64,000 bases of DNA from Azoarcus sp. L1K30 (GCF_018122735.1 NZ_JAGRRD010000001.1:4052565-4116564); one strand, 5' to 3'; positions 8,963 to 18,100 are shown, numbered from the stretch's first letter. Numbers and translations: made by a program. The notes: generated by a model from the sequence alone, not told the origin.

Positions 8963-9787
8963 AACGGGCACATCCTTCGCACAACAGGTCAGCCAGCCGA
9001 GTTGCTGTCGGCCGAGGATCGCATGGGGGCCATCCTCGCCCGGGTCGGCGTTCACGGCTTCCAGTCGATCGATGCGCTCGCGGCCTTGTTCGGCGTGACC
9101 ACCCAGACCATCCGCCGCGATGTGAATGCCCTGTGCGATCGGGGTCTGTGCCGCCGCCGGCATGGCGGCATCGATGTCTTGCCGGAGGGGGAGAACGTTG
9201 CCTATCCGGCGCGGCAGATCCTGGATCGCGAGGCCAAGCGCCGTATTGCCCGTTGCGTGGCCGATGCCGTGCCGGAGAATGCAAGCCTGTTCTTCGGCAT
9301 CGGCACCACGCCTGAAGAATGCGCGCATGCGCTGGCTGACCGGGCCGGTCTGAGGGTCATGACCAACAATCTGAATGTCGCGCTGGCGCTGCGCGGCAAC
9401 CCCTCATGCGAGCTGACGATTGCCGGTGGCCGGCTGCGCAAGCTCGATTGCGACGTCATCGCCGGTGAAGCGCACGGCTTCTTCTCGCGCTTCTCGGTCG
9501 ACATCGGCATCTATGGTGTCGGCGGTGTGGCCGAGGACGGCAGCCTGCTCGATTTCAATCATGACGAAGTGCGCATGCGAACCGAGCTCGCGAGCCATTG
9601 CCGACGGCGTTTCCTCGTGCTCGACCATTCCAAGTTCGGCCGCGGCGCCATCGTACGCGGCGGGCATATCACCGAGGTCAGCTGCGTATTCACCGACCAG
9701 GCGGTGCCGTCCCCGATCGCGGCAATGCTCGAGGCGGCCGGCGTCGCGCTGATCGTTGCACCCCCATCCCATCCACCCACCCTCTGA
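8957..9787 (+). CDS. DeoR/GlpR-family transcriptional regulator
   Basis: 276-aa repressor with an N-terminal DeoR helix-turn-helix (SIDALAALFGVTTQTIRRDV, about residues 37-56) and a C-terminal DeoRC sugar-phosphate-sensing domain (GIGTTPEECA, YGVGGVAEDGSLLDFN). It heads a same-strand operon of substrate-binding protein, two permeases, ATPase, phosphodiesterase and phosphatase, 14 bp before the next gene. Members of the family often sense phosphorylated sugars or glycerol 3-phosphate; given the GpdQ-like gene downstream, a phosphodiester breakdown product is a sensible inducer. Twin palindromes flank and overlap its start. Confidence 0.88.
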   Translation: MNNGHILRTTGQPAELLSAEDRMGAILARVGVHGFQSIDALAALFGVTTQTIRRDVNALCDRGLCRRRHGGIDVLPEGENVAYPARQILDREAKRRIARCVADAVPENASLFFGIGTTPEECAHALADRAGLRVMTNNLNVALALRGNPSCELTIAGGRLRKLDCDVIAGEAHGFFSRFSVDIGIYGVGGVAEDGSLLDFNHDEVRMRTELASHCRRRFLVLDHSKFGRGAIVRGGHITEVSCVFTDQAVPSPIAAMLEAAGVALIVAPPSHPPTL

Positions 9788-9801
9788 AGGAAGATCCGAC
9801 C

Positions 9802-10824
9802 ATGTACTTTCCGAACCTGCGACGTCTCGTTGCCGGCATGGCCCTGGCCGTGACGGCTGTCGGCACCATCGGCATCGCCCATGCCGAGGAGCATGCGATC
9901 TGTTACAACTGCCCGCCCGAATGGGCCGACTGGGGCTCGCAACTGAAAGCGATCAAGACGCGTCTCGGTATCGAGGTGCCGCCGGACAACAAGAACTCGG
10001 GGCAGTCGATCGCCGCGCTGATCGCCGAGAAGGCCAATCCGGTGGCTGACGTCGTCTATCTCGGCGGCATTGCGGCCGATCCGGCGCGCGACGCCGGCGT
10101 GCTGACGCCCTACAAGCCCAAGGGCTGGGAGAAGATTCCTGATGGCCTGAAGGATCCGAACGGCCATTGGTTCGCCATCCATTCCGGCACCCTGGGGCTG
10201 TTCGTCAATACTGCAGCACTCGGTGGCAAGCCGGTACCGCAACGCTGGTCCGACCTGCTCAAGCCTGAATACAAGGGCATGGTCGGCTATCTCGACCCGA
10301 CTTCAGCCGCGGTCGGGCAGCTCGGCGTCATGGCGATCAATCTGGCGCTCGGTGGCAGCTACGACAACCTCGACCCGGCCATCGCCTTCTTCAACAATCT
10401 GTCGAAGAACCAGCCCATCGTACCCAAGCAGACCTCCTACGCCCGCGTCATCTCCGGCGAGATCCCGATCCTGATCGACTACGATTTCAATGCCTACCGC
10501 GGTCAGTACGGCGACAAGGCCCCGACCCGTTTCGTCATTCCGCAGGAAGGGACGGTCGTGCTGCCCTACGTGATGGGGCTGGTGAAGGGCGGGCCTCAGG
10601 CTGCGAACGGTCGCAAGATCCTCGACTTCGTGCTTTCGGATGAAAGCCAGACCATGTGGGGCAACGCCTATCTGCGACCGGTGTTCGCCGAGCACCTGTC
10701 GGCCGAAGCGAAGGCGCGATTCCTGCCCGAGTCCGACTATGCGCGTGCCAAGCCGGTCGACCTGAAGAAGCTCGCTGCCGCGCAGCCGATGATCGTTGAA
10801 CGCTATCGCAATGAAGTGAAGTAA
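9802..10824 (+). CDS. ABC transporter periplasmic substrate-binding protein (family 1)
   Basis: 340-aa extracellular solute-binding protein. It has a Sec signal peptide (residues 1-28, cleavage after AHA) and the iron/polyamine/phosphonate-like binding fold; YARVISGEIPILIDYDF is characteristic of this group. The start ATG at 9802 has a strong GAAGGAAG ribosome-binding site; frames opening further upstream overlap the regulator and are not used. It presents the ligand to the two permeases that follow. By operon context the ligand may be an organophosphodiester, but the fold family also binds ferric iron, polyamines and 2-aminoethylphosphonate, so this is inference. Confidence 0.88.
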   Translation: MYFPNLRRLVAGMALAVTAVGTIGIAHAEEHAICYNCPPEWADWGSQLKAIKTRLGIEVPPDNKNSGQSIAALIAEKANPVADVVYLGGIAADPARDAGVLTPYKPKGWEKIPDGLKDPNGHWFAIHSGTLGLFVNTAALGGKPVPQRWSDLLKPEYKGMVGYLDPTSAAVGQLGVMAINLALGGSYDNLDPAIAFFNNLSKNQPIVPKQTSYARVISGEIPILIDYDFNAYRGQYGDKAPTRFVIPQEGTVVLPYVMGLVKGGPQAANGRKILDFVLSDESQTMWGNAYLRPVFAEHLSAEAKARFLPESDYARAKPVDLKKLAAAQPMIVERYRNEVK

Positions 10825-10885
10825 TTCCCGCCGCTCCTGCACGTGGCGCATGTGCGGCGCGTGCAGGGCGATTGCGAGTGTGCTC

Positions 10886-11683
10886 ATGATCTATCTTCTC
10901 CTCCCCGCGGCCGCCTTTTTCGGGGCATTTTTCCTTCTGCCGATGTGCAGGCTGTTCCTCGTCGGCGGCAGCGGCACACGCGGCTGGTCGGCCTACACCG
11001 CCATCCTCACCGATCCGGTCTACTTCAACGCCTTGCTCGCCACGCTCGGTGTGGCAGCCGCCACGACCGTGGCCACGCTCCTGATCAGCGCGATTGCGGG
11101 CGTGTTTCTGCAGCGCCACCGCTTTCCCGGCAATGCGCTACTGGTGTCGATGCTCACCTTGCCGCTGGCCTTTCCCGGCGTCGTGATCGGCTTCATGGTG
11201 ATCATGCTGGCCGGTCGCCAGGGCTTGATCGGCGCGCTCACCCAGGCGCTTGGCGGCGATAAATGGGTGTTCGCCTATTCCCTTGGCGGCCTGTTCATGG
11301 GCTATGTGTATTTCTCCGTGCCCCGCACTATCCTCACCGTGATGAGCGCGACCGAGAAGCTCGACCACCGGCTCGAAGAGGCCGCGCGCTCGCTGGGGGC
11401 CTCGACCTGGCGGGTGGTGCTCGACGTGATCCTGCCCGGGCTCAAACCGGCATTCATCTCCGCCGGCGCGATCTGTTTCGCGACCGCAGTGGGCGCCTTC
11501 GGCACAGCGTTCACGCTGGCGGCGCGCATCAATGTGCTGCCGATGGTCATTTATACCGAGTTCACTCTGTCGGCCAACATCGCCATGGCGGCGGCGCTGA
11601 GCTTCGTGCTCGGTGCGGTGACCTGGCTGGTATTGGCGCTGGCGCGGACGGCTGCGGGCTCCACCGTGGCGGCAGCAGGATGA
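10886..11683 (+). CDS. ABC transporter permease 1
   Basis: 265-aa inner-membrane permease with about six transmembrane helices and the EAA loop that docks the ATPase (EAARSLGASTWRVVLDVILP). I use ATG 10886, directly before the first hydrophobic helix; GTG 10880 is an equally possible start. Ten bases separate it from the second permease. Its polytopic architecture matches permeases of the polyamine/phosphonate importer class. Confidence 0.86.
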   Translation: MIYLLLPAAAFFGAFFLLPMCRLFLVGGSGTRGWSAYTAILTDPVYFNALLATLGVAAATTVATLLISAIAGVFLQRHRFPGNALLVSMLTLPLAFPGVVIGFMVIMLAGRQGLIGALTQALGGDKWVFAYSLGGLFMGYVYFSVPRTILTVMSATEKLDHRLEEAARSLGASTWRVVLDVILPGLKPAFISAGAICFATAVGAFGTAFTLAARINVLPMVIYTEFTLSANIAMAAALSFVLGAVTWLVLALARTAAGSTVAAAG

Positions 11684-11693
11684 GGGCGCAACG

Positions 11694-12515
11694 ATGAGAA
11701 GTCACAAGATGCTCTTCGGCTTGCAGCTGGGTTTCACCCTGGCGGTGTGCGCCTTCCTGATCGTGCCGGTCGTGCTGTCGATTCTGGCCGGCCTCACGTC
11801 CAACTACTTCGTCGGCCTCGAAAGCGGGCTGACCCTGCGCTGGGTGTTCGAGGTGTGGGACGGCTACCGCGATACGATCTTCCGTTCGATCGGCATCTCG
11901 CTCGCCTGCCTGCTCGTCACCCTGGTGCTCGGCGTACCCACCGCCTATGTGCTGACGCGCTCGGGCTCGCGTCTGAGCCGGGTGGTCGAGGAACTGCTGA
12001 TGCTGCCGATTGCAGTGCCCGGCCTTGCCACTGCTCTCGCGTTGATCTCGGCCTATGGCGGGATGGGGAGCTTTCGCACCTCATGGACCTTCATTCTGGT
12101 CGGACATGTGCTGTTCACCCTGCCGTTCATGGTGCGTTCGGTGCTGGCCGTGCTGGCGTCGATCGACCTCAAGACCCTGGAGGAGGGCGCGGCCTCGCTG
12201 GGTGCGGGATTTCGCCAGCGCTTCTTCGACATCGTGCTGCCGAACTGCCGCAACGGCATTCTTGCCGGCTCGCTGATGGTGGTGACACTTTCCATCGGCG
12301 AGTTCAACCTCACCTGGCTGCTTCACACCCCCTTGACCAAGACCCTGCCGGTTGGTCTGGCGGACGCCTATGCGTCGCTGCGGCTCGAAATCGGCAGCGC
12401 CTACACCCTGATCTTTCTGCTGATGATCGTGCCGTTGCTGCTGGCCTTGCAGGCCATTGCCCGTCCGCGGCGCAAACGATTCATCCGCGACGATCCCGTT
12501 CCGGAGTCGACATGA
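11694..12515 (+). CDS. ABC transporter permease 2
   Basis: 273-aa permease with about six transmembrane segments and an EAA loop reading EEGAASLGAGFRQRFFDIVLP. It pairs with the preceding permease to form the heterodimeric channel. Its stop overlaps the ATPase start (ATGA at 12512-12515), showing translational coupling. Confidence 0.87.
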   Translation: MRSHKMLFGLQLGFTLAVCAFLIVPVVLSILAGLTSNYFVGLESGLTLRWVFEVWDGYRDTIFRSIGISLACLLVTLVLGVPTAYVLTRSGSRLSRVVEELLMLPIAVPGLATALALISAYGGMGSFRTSWTFILVGHVLFTLPFMVRSVLAVLASIDLKTLEEGAASLGAGFRQRFFDIVLPNCRNGILAGSLMVVTLSIGEFNLTWLLHTPLTKTLPVGLADAYASLRLEIGSAYTLIFLLMIVPLLLALQAIARPRRKRFIRDDPVPEST

Positions 12516-13585
12516 CACGCCCTGCTTCCACGAAACCCCTGTCGATCAGCCTGAAATCCTGCGCCAAGACCTTTGCCGACGGCACTCGCGTGCTGGAGCC
12601 GCTCGATCTCGACATCCATGCCGGCGAGACGCTCGTGCTGCTCGGGCCTTCCGGCTGCGGCAAGACCACCACGCTGCGCCTCATCGCCGGCCTCGAGCAG
12701 CCGGATGCCGGCGGCAGGGTGTTGTTCGACGGGGTGGACGTCACCGCGCAGAGCATCGAATTGCGCAATGTCGGCATGGTGTTCCAGTCGTATGCGCTCT
12801 TCCCCAACATGACGGTGGCCGGGAACGTCGGCTACGGCTTGCGTATTCGCAAGCTGCCGGCGGCCGCGCAGCGCGCACGGGTGGCCGAGATGCTGGCGAT
12901 GATGCGCATCGAGGCGCTGGCCGACCGCAGCATCGACCAGCTCTCGGGTGGCCAGCGCCAGCGGGTGGCGCTGGCGCGCGCGCTGGCGGTGCAGCCTCGC
13001 GCGCTGCTGCTCGACGAACCGCTGACCGCGCTCGATGCCCAGTTGCGCGACGCCCTGCGGGTCGAGATCAATCAGCTCTTGCGCGAACTCGGCATCACCG
13101 CGATCTACGTCACCCACGACCAGGCCGAAGCGATGGCGCTGGGCGATCGCATCATCGTGATGTCGCATGGCCGCGTTGCCCAGACCGGTACCCCGCGCGA
13201 GATCTATCACCAGCCCGCTTCGCACTTCGTTGCCGGCTTCATTGGCACGATGAACCGGCTCAGCGGCGAGATGGGGGCCAATGGCTTCGTGTGTGCCGCT
13301 GGCATCGTGCCCTGGTATGGCGGGCACAGTGCGGCCGATGAGATTCTGTTCCGCCCCGAGGATGTACGGATTGCGGAGGAGGGCGAGCCTGCCGATCTGG
13401 TCGGCTCGGTCGCCGCCGCCTTCTTTCTGGGAGACCGTACCCGGCTGTTCGTCGACGTTGGCGACCGCCAGCCGCTGGTGATGGAAAGCACGGCGCGCTG
13501 CACCCGAGGGGTCGGGGAGCAGGTTCGCCTGCGGGTGGACCCGCAGGGCGTGCTCGACCTCTCATCCCAACGCGGCAGTCTCTGA
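12512..13585 (+). CDS. ABC transporter ATP-binding protein
   Basis: 357-aa ATPase of the PotA/FbpC/MalK class. Walker A GPSGCGKTT lies near residue 45, the signature LSGGQRQRVALARAL is followed by Walker B LLLDEPLTALD, and a C-terminal TOBE-like regulatory domain spans about residues 270-350. The start overlaps the permease stop, so the much longer upstream open frame is ruled out. It completes the four-part importer. Confidence 0.92.
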   Translation: MTRPASTKPLSISLKSCAKTFADGTRVLEPLDLDIHAGETLVLLGPSGCGKTTTLRLIAGLEQPDAGGRVLFDGVDVTAQSIELRNVGMVFQSYALFPNMTVAGNVGYGLRIRKLPAAAQRARVAEMLAMMRIEALADRSIDQLSGGQRQRVALARALAVQPRALLLDEPLTALDAQLRDALRVEINQLLRELGITAIYVTHDQAEAMALGDRIIVMSHGRVAQTGTPREIYHQPASHFVAGFIGTMNRLSGEMGANGFVCAAGIVPWYGGHSAADEILFRPEDVRIAEEGEPADLVGSVAAAFFLGDRTRLFVDVGDRQPLVMESTARCTRGVGEQVRLRVDPQGVLDLSSQRGSL

Positions 13586-13597
13586 AGGAATGCGACG

Positions 13598-14416
13598 ATG
13601 CTGATCGCGCAGATTACCGATACCCACATCAAGCTTCCCGGCAAACTCGCCTACCGTCGCGTCGATACCGCGGCCATGCTGCAGCGCTGCGTGGCCGATG
13701 TGCTGAAACTCGATCCGCAGCCGGACCTGATCGTGATGAGTGGCGACCTCGTCGACCTTGGACGGGCAGAGGAATATGTCTTCCTCAAGACTCTGCTTGC
13801 TCCGCTGAAACAGCCGCTCGTGGTCGTGCCGGGCAATCATGACGACCGCGATGCCTTGCGCGCGGCCTTTGCCGCGGATGGCTACCTGCCGGCAAGCGGC
13901 TTTCTGCAGTTCGTGATCGAGAACCGCTTCCCCTTGCGCATCATCGGGCTCGATACCCTGGTGCCGAACTCGGGGCGCGGCGAACTGTGCAGCGAACGCC
14001 TCGAATGGCTGGATGCGACGCTCAGTCAGGCCACCGACAAACCGACGCTGGTCGTCATGCATCATCCCCCGTTCGTCACCGGCATCGGCCACATGGACGA
14101 CATCGGCCTCACCGGGCGCGAGGCCTTTGCCGAAATCGTCTCGCGTCATCCGCAGATCGAGCTTATTCTGTGCGGCCATCTGCACCGCAACATCCAGACC
14201 ACCGTGGGCGGGCGCCGGGTGCTGACCAGTCCGAGCCCGGCGCATCAGGTGGCGCTGGATATCCGTCCCGACGCGCCGAGCCGCTTCCGGATGGAGCCGC
14301 CCGGCTACATGCTGCACTGGTGGGCCGACGGCCACATCGTCAGCCATGGCGCGGTGGTCGGCGACTATGACGGGCCGTATCCATTTTTCGATGCGGACGG
14401 ACAGCTCATCGACTGA
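13598..14416 (+). CDS. GpdQ-like metallophosphodiesterase
   Basis: 272-aa calcineurin-like phosphoesterase closely resembling Enterobacter GpdQ, a promiscuous glycerophosphodiesterase, and class III cAMP phosphodiesterases. The metal ligands fall almost exactly at GpdQ positions: D8, H10, D50, N80, H156, H194 and H196, in ITDTH, SGDLVD, PGNHDD, MHHPP and CGHLHR. No signal peptide, so it acts in the cytoplasm on imported substrate. It follows the ABC importer by 12 bp in the same operon, which argues for hydrolysis of an imported phosphodiester rather than signalling; cAMP hydrolysis remains the alternative. Confidence 0.88.
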   Translation: MLIAQITDTHIKLPGKLAYRRVDTAAMLQRCVADVLKLDPQPDLIVMSGDLVDLGRAEEYVFLKTLLAPLKQPLVVVPGNHDDRDALRAAFAADGYLPASGFLQFVIENRFPLRIIGLDTLVPNSGRGELCSERLEWLDATLSQATDKPTLVVMHHPPFVTGIGHMDDIGLTGREAFAEIVSRHPQIELILCGHLHRNIQTTVGGRRVLTSPSPAHQVALDIRPDAPSRFRMEPPGYMLHWWADGHIVSHGAVVGDYDGPYPFFDADGQLID

Positions 14417-14455
14417 GCGGGTCTGCCCCAAAACCTTTCACACACGATCACTCCA

Positions 14456-15118
14456 ATGTCTCTTGCGCTCTTCGATCTCGATCACACCATGCTCGACGGT
14501 GACAGCAACACCCTGTGGCTCGAATACCTGGTTGAACATGGCCATCTGCCCGCCACCGTACTGGCGGCCCAGGCCGACTACATGGTGCGCTACGCCGCAG
14601 AACAGCTCGACATCTCAGACTACTACGGCTTTCATCTGGGACTGCTGGGGCAGCGCCCGCTGAGCGACTGGCTGCCGGTGCGCGCGGCCTTCGTCGCATC
14701 CAGCATCGCACCGCGCATCAGTGTGGAGGCGCTGGTCGCGCTGGCCGAACATCGTGCGCGGGGCGACACGCTGGCGATCATCACTGCAACCCACAGTTTC
14801 ATTGCGGAGGCGGTTGGCGAACTGCTCGATGTGCCTGTCATTGCGTCGCGGGCCGAAGTGCGGGACGGTATGCTGACCGGGCGCATCGACGGGCCGATCT
14901 GTTTTCGCGAGCACAAGCAGCCCTGCCTGATGGCCTGGCTGAAAGCCCGGGGGATGCGCGCGGAAGCGCTCGATGCCTGCCGTTTCTACAGCGACTCGGC
15001 AAACGATCTACCCTTGCTCGAAGCCGTGAGCCATCCTGTCGTCGTCAATGCCGACGAGCGTCTGGGTGCCATTGCGAAATCGCGCAAGTGGCCGGCCCTG
15101 AGCTGGCGCTGCGCCTGA
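14456..15118 (+). CDS. HAD-IB family phosphatase (SerB-like)
   Basis: 220-aa haloacid-dehalogenase-type phosphatase. The DxDxT-like nucleophile motif LFDLDHTMLDGDS is at residues 5-17, the second motif IITATHS near 105-111, and the motif IV aspartates near SANDLPLLE. It belongs to the HAD-IB (phosphoserine-phosphatase-like) subfamily rather than being a clear SerB, since no serine-pathway genes are near. As last gene of the importer/phosphodiesterase operon it may dephosphorylate the phosphomonoester made by the GpdQ-like enzyme. That role is inferred from position only. Confidence 0.8.
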   Translation: MSLALFDLDHTMLDGDSNTLWLEYLVEHGHLPATVLAAQADYMVRYAAEQLDISDYYGFHLGLLGQRPLSDWLPVRAAFVASSIAPRISVEALVALAEHRARGDTLAIITATHSFIAEAVGELLDVPVIASRAEVRDGMLTGRIDGPICFREHKQPCLMAWLKARGMRAEALDACRFYSDSANDLPLLEAVSHPVVVNADERLGAIAKSRKWPALSWRCA

Positions 15119-15174
15119 TCGCGGGAGGGGCGGGCGCGAGGCCGTCGAGCCCCGGCGCGCCCCACCATTCACCC

Positions 15175-15729
15175 TCAGGCTCTGAAGCGGGCCGTCACTT
15201 CAGTGATGCGCTTGCCGAACTGGCGGGCGGTTTCGAGGTCGCCCTGTAGCATCTCGTCGGGGCTGCTGTCAGACGGCGACTGCGCCATTGCGCCGCTGAA
15301 GGAGCCGACGAAGTTCAGGTCGTTGCGCTGTGCCGCCTTGGTGTTGCTCGGCATCATGCCCGTGCCCACCCAGATCCCGCTGTGCTGCATCGCCAGCGTA
15401 AACAGGTAGTGCAGGGTGGACAGCTTGTCGCCGTTCATCGTCGCGCTGTTGGTGAAGCCGGCAAAGACCTTGTCCTTCCACTGCTGGCTGAACCACGCCT
15501 TGGATGACGCGTCGGCGAACTTCTTGAACTGCCAGCTCACCGTGCCCATGTAGGTCGGGCTGCCCATGACGATGGCGTCTGCCGCTGCAAGCAGATCCCA
15601 GCCGCCTTCGGGCAGGTTGCCTTCGGCATTGATAGCGACGAGCGTAGCGTCAGCGCCTTCGGCAACCGCTTCTGCCATGCGCTGGGTGTGACCGTAACCG
15701 GAGTGATAAACCACGACGACTTTACTCAT
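15175..15729 (-). CDS. Flavodoxin-fold NAD(P)H-dependent oxidoreductase (WrbA-like)
   Basis: 184-aa flavodoxin-like protein with the FMN phosphate-binding loop SGYGHTQRMAEA near residues 9-20 and the second FMN loop GSPTYMGTVSWQFKKF. Related proteins reduce quinones with NAD(P)H and protect against oxidative stress. I use ATG 15729, which has an AAGGAGC-type ribosome-binding site. It is first in a same-strand run of stress-type genes on the minus strand if read with the DoxX and pirin genes upstream of it. Confidence 0.85.
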   Translation of the reverse strand: MSKVVVVYHSGYGHTQRMAEAVAEGADATLVAINAEGNLPEGGWDLLAAADAIVMGSPTYMGTVSWQFKKFADASSKAWFSQQWKDKVFAGFTNSATMNGDKLSTLHYLFTLAMQHSGIWVGTGMMPSNTKAAQRNDLNFVGSFSGAMAQSPSDSSPDEMLQGDLETARQFGKRITEVTARFRA

Positions 15730-15818
15730 TTCATGCTCCTTGAGGCTGCTTTGGGTTGGGTTACTGCAATCCGACCACCGCATGTTGCGGGCGGTGGTCG
15801 AGGTTCATGGGAGAGGGG

Positions 15819-16232
15819 TCAGGCGGCAGCGCGACGGGCGTCCACACTCCAGGCGCCGGCACCGAAGGCGGCAAGGGTGAAGAGACCGCCTGCGACGGCG
15901 ATGTTCTTGTAGAACAGCAACTGCTGGACGAACTGCTGTTCGGCCGCAACGCCCCAGTAGTTGTGGAAGAAGAACGATGCGACCAGCGTGAACAGGGCCA
16001 GTGCCAGGGCCGCCAGACGGGTGCCAAAGCCGGCGATGAGCGCCAGACCGCCAGCGATTTCCACGATCAGTGCGAGCGCTGCGGCAACTTCCGGCAGCGG
16101 CAGTCCGACCGACGAGATGTAGCCGACGGTGCCGGAGAAGCCGGTCAGCTTGCCGATCCCCGCAGGGAGAAAGAGTGCGGCGAGCAGCAGGCGGCCGATG
16201 AGGCTGAGGGGGTTCTGAAGGGTGTTGAGCAT
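15819..16232 (-). CDS. DoxX-family membrane protein
   Basis: 137-aa protein with four hydrophobic helices and the DoxX signature (GRLLLAALFLPAGIGKLTG near the start). DoxX/YphA proteins are small inner-membrane proteins linked to redox stress and quinone or thiosulfate metabolism. It lies between the pirin gene and the flavodoxin-like gene on the same strand, a grouping seen widely in proteobacteria. Function in detail is unknown. Confidence 0.87.
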   Translation of the reverse strand: MLNTLQNPLSLIGRLLLAALFLPAGIGKLTGFSGTVGYISSVGLPLPEVAAALALIVEIAGGLALIAGFGTRLAALALALFTLVASFFFHNYWGVAAEQQFVQQLLFYKNIAVAGGLFTLAAFGAGAWSVDARRAAA

Positions 16233-16298
16233 GGCGATTCCTTTATCGGGTTCTGTTTGAGATTGAGGGTTTGGGGTTGAGGGTGTGGTCTGTGTTGT

Positions 16299-17000
16299 TC
16301 AGGCGGCAAGGTCAAAAACCAGCACTTCGGCGTCGTGACCGCCGCCGAGTGCGATTTGCGTCTCGTTGTCGAGCAGGGCTGCGTCGCCGGTCGACAATGT
16401 CTGACCATTGACCTCGAGCGTGCCGCGCACCAGATGCACATAGCCCTTGCGTCCCGCCGCCAGCGTCAGTTCAGCGCGTTCGTCGCCGTCGAACAGTCCG
16501 GCGTAGAGCGCCGCATCGGCGTGAATCGTCACCGAGTCCTGCGCGCCGTCCGGCGAGGCGATCAGGCGCAGCGTGCCGCGCTTCTGCGCTGCCGGGATCG
16601 ATTTCTGCTCGTAGCTCGGCGCAATGCCGGTCACGTTCGGTTCGATCCAGATCTGCAGGAAGTGCGTGGTCTGGTCCTGCGCATGGTTAAACTCGCTATG
16701 GGTGACGCCGGTGCCGGCGCTCATGCGCTGCACATCGCCGGGGGGAATGCCCTTGATGTGGCCCATGCTGTCCTGGTGGGCGAGTTCGCCGGCCAGCACA
16801 TAGCTGATGATCTCCATGTCGCGGTGGCCGTGTCGGCCGAAACCGGTGCCCGCCGCCACGCGATCTTCGTTGATCACGCGCAGATTGCCCCAGCCCATGT
16901 GCGCAGGGTCGTAGTAGCCGGCAAACGAGAACGAGTGCTGACTCTTGAGCCAACCGTGATCGGCGTGGCCGCGGTCTTGCGATTTGCGTAAGGTCATCAT
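16299..17000 (-). CDS. Pirin-family protein (cupin, quercetinase-like)
   Basis: 233-aa bicupin. The metal-binding motif HGHRDMEIISYVLAGELAH lies in the N-terminal cupin domain. The start is ATG 17000 (MMTLRKS), preceded by AGGAGAT; an in-frame ATG 78 bases upstream lacks family homology and a ribosome-binding site. Bacterial pirins include quercetin dioxygenases and redox sensors. It is divergent from a LysR gene with a perfect palindrome between them. Confidence 0.88.
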   Translation of the reverse strand: MMTLRKSQDRGHADHGWLKSQHSFSFAGYYDPAHMGWGNLRVINEDRVAAGTGFGRHGHRDMEIISYVLAGELAHQDSMGHIKGIPPGDVQRMSAGTGVTHSEFNHAQDQTTHFLQIWIEPNVTGIAPSYEQKSIPAAQKRGTLRLIASPDGAQDSVTIHADAALYAGLFDGDERAELTLAAGRKGYVHLVRGTLEVNGQTLSTGDAALLDNETQIALGGGHDAEVLVFDLAA

Positions 17001-17077
17001 GTCTGGATCTCCTTGTTGATGGGATCCATTGTGGCGGCGAGGGGTGCGGTGATGAGTCTGCGGATTTGATGGCATCA

Positions 17078-17092
17078 TTCAAATGATTTGAA
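17078..17092. promoter_or_regulatory. Palindrome TTCAAATGATTTGAA, candidate LysR operator
   Basis: Perfect 6-bp arms around TGA, containing the LysR-type T-N11-A spacing (T17079 to A17091). It lies 14 bp before the LysR start and 77 bp upstream of the divergent pirin gene, where an autoregulated activator would bind. Confidence 0.55.
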
Positions 17093-17106
17093 CGAAGGAG
17101 TGGCCC

Positions 17107-18057
17107 ATGTTGATGCCCCGCGAGGTCCTGACCCCTGATGCGCTGGCCATGCTGCAGACCATTGAGCGCACCGGCAGCTTTGCCGCGGCCGCGCGCGCAA
17201 TGAACGTGGTGCCCAGTGCGCTGACCTACCGCGTGCGACAGATCGAGGATGCGCTCGATGTGCTGCTGTTCGACCGCCGTTCGCGCCAGGCCAGGCTCAC
17301 CGAGGCCGGCGCCGAACTGCTGCGCGAAGGCGGACGGCTGCTGGCCGACATCGACGCCGTGGCCAATCGCGTCAAGCGTGTTGCGACCGGTTGGGAGGCG
17401 CAGTTCACCATCGCGGTGGACAGCATCATCAACCGCGTGACGGTGATGGAATTGTGCGAGGCCTTCTTCGCCATGAACCCGCCCACGCGGCTGAAGCTGC
17501 GCGACGAAACCCTGTCGGGCACGCTGGAGGCGCTCACCTCGGGGCAGGCCGACCTTGCCTTTGCCGGTATGGGGGTGGAGTCGGGGAGCAGCGCCGGCCT
17601 TCAGCGCGAGAACATCGGCGAGGTCCGTTTCATCTTCGCCGTGGCGCCGCATCATCCGCTGGCGGGCGAAGCCGAGCCCCTGAGCGACGAACTGATTCGC
17701 CGCCACCGCGCGGTGGCCATTGCCGACTCGAATCCGCGCGGGGCAGGCATCACCACCGGGCTGCTTCCCGGTCAGGACGTGTTCACCGTCACCAGCCTGG
17801 CGGCCAAGCTCGATGCGCAGGTCCGCGGCATGGGGGCGGGCTTTCTGCCGGTCTGCCTGGCGCAGCCCTATGTCGATTCCGGTCGCTTGGTAGTCAAGGC
17901 GGTCGAGCGCACCGAACGTCAGGTCCAGATCAGTTACGTCTGGCTCAAGCGCGAACGCAGCGAACCGGGCCGCGCGCTGCAATGGTGGCTCGAGCAGTTG
18001 AAGCGCCCGGTGACACGCAGGGCGCTGTTGGGCGAGCGGTCCGGCGTCGGCATCTGA
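17107..18057 (+). CDS. LysR-family transcriptional regulator
   Basis: 316-aa LysR protein with HTH segment GSFAAAARAMNVVPSALTYR (residues about 22-41) and an effector domain. Divergent from the pirin/DoxX/flavodoxin group, which it probably regulates; homologues next to pirin genes are common. It is convergent with arsA. Start ATG 17107 follows GAAGGAG. Confidence 0.9.
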   Translation: MLMPREVLTPDALAMLQTIERTGSFAAAARAMNVVPSALTYRVRQIEDALDVLLFDRRSRQARLTEAGAELLREGGRLLADIDAVANRVKRVATGWEAQFTIAVDSIINRVTVMELCEAFFAMNPPTRLKLRDETLSGTLEALTSGQADLAFAGMGVESGSSAGLQRENIGEVRFIFAVAPHHPLAGEAEPLSDELIRRHRAVAIADSNPRGAGITTGLLPGQDVFTVTSLAAKLDAQVRGMGAGFLPVCLAQPYVDSGRLVVKAVERTERQVQISYVWLKRERSEPGRALQWWLEQLKRPVTRRALLGERSGVGI

Positions 18058-18100
18058 GCGGCACTGGCCGCGCCTCGCGCGAATGGAATCCGGCCCGCCC

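Noticed and set aside
13598..14416. cAMP phosphodiesterase CpdA as a signalling enzyme
   Set aside because: Family overlaps, but the importer operon context favours a catabolic glycerophosphodiesterase role.
14456..15118. Phosphoserine phosphatase SerB
   Set aside because: Only general HAD-IB motifs; no serine-pathway context and operon position suggests another substrate.
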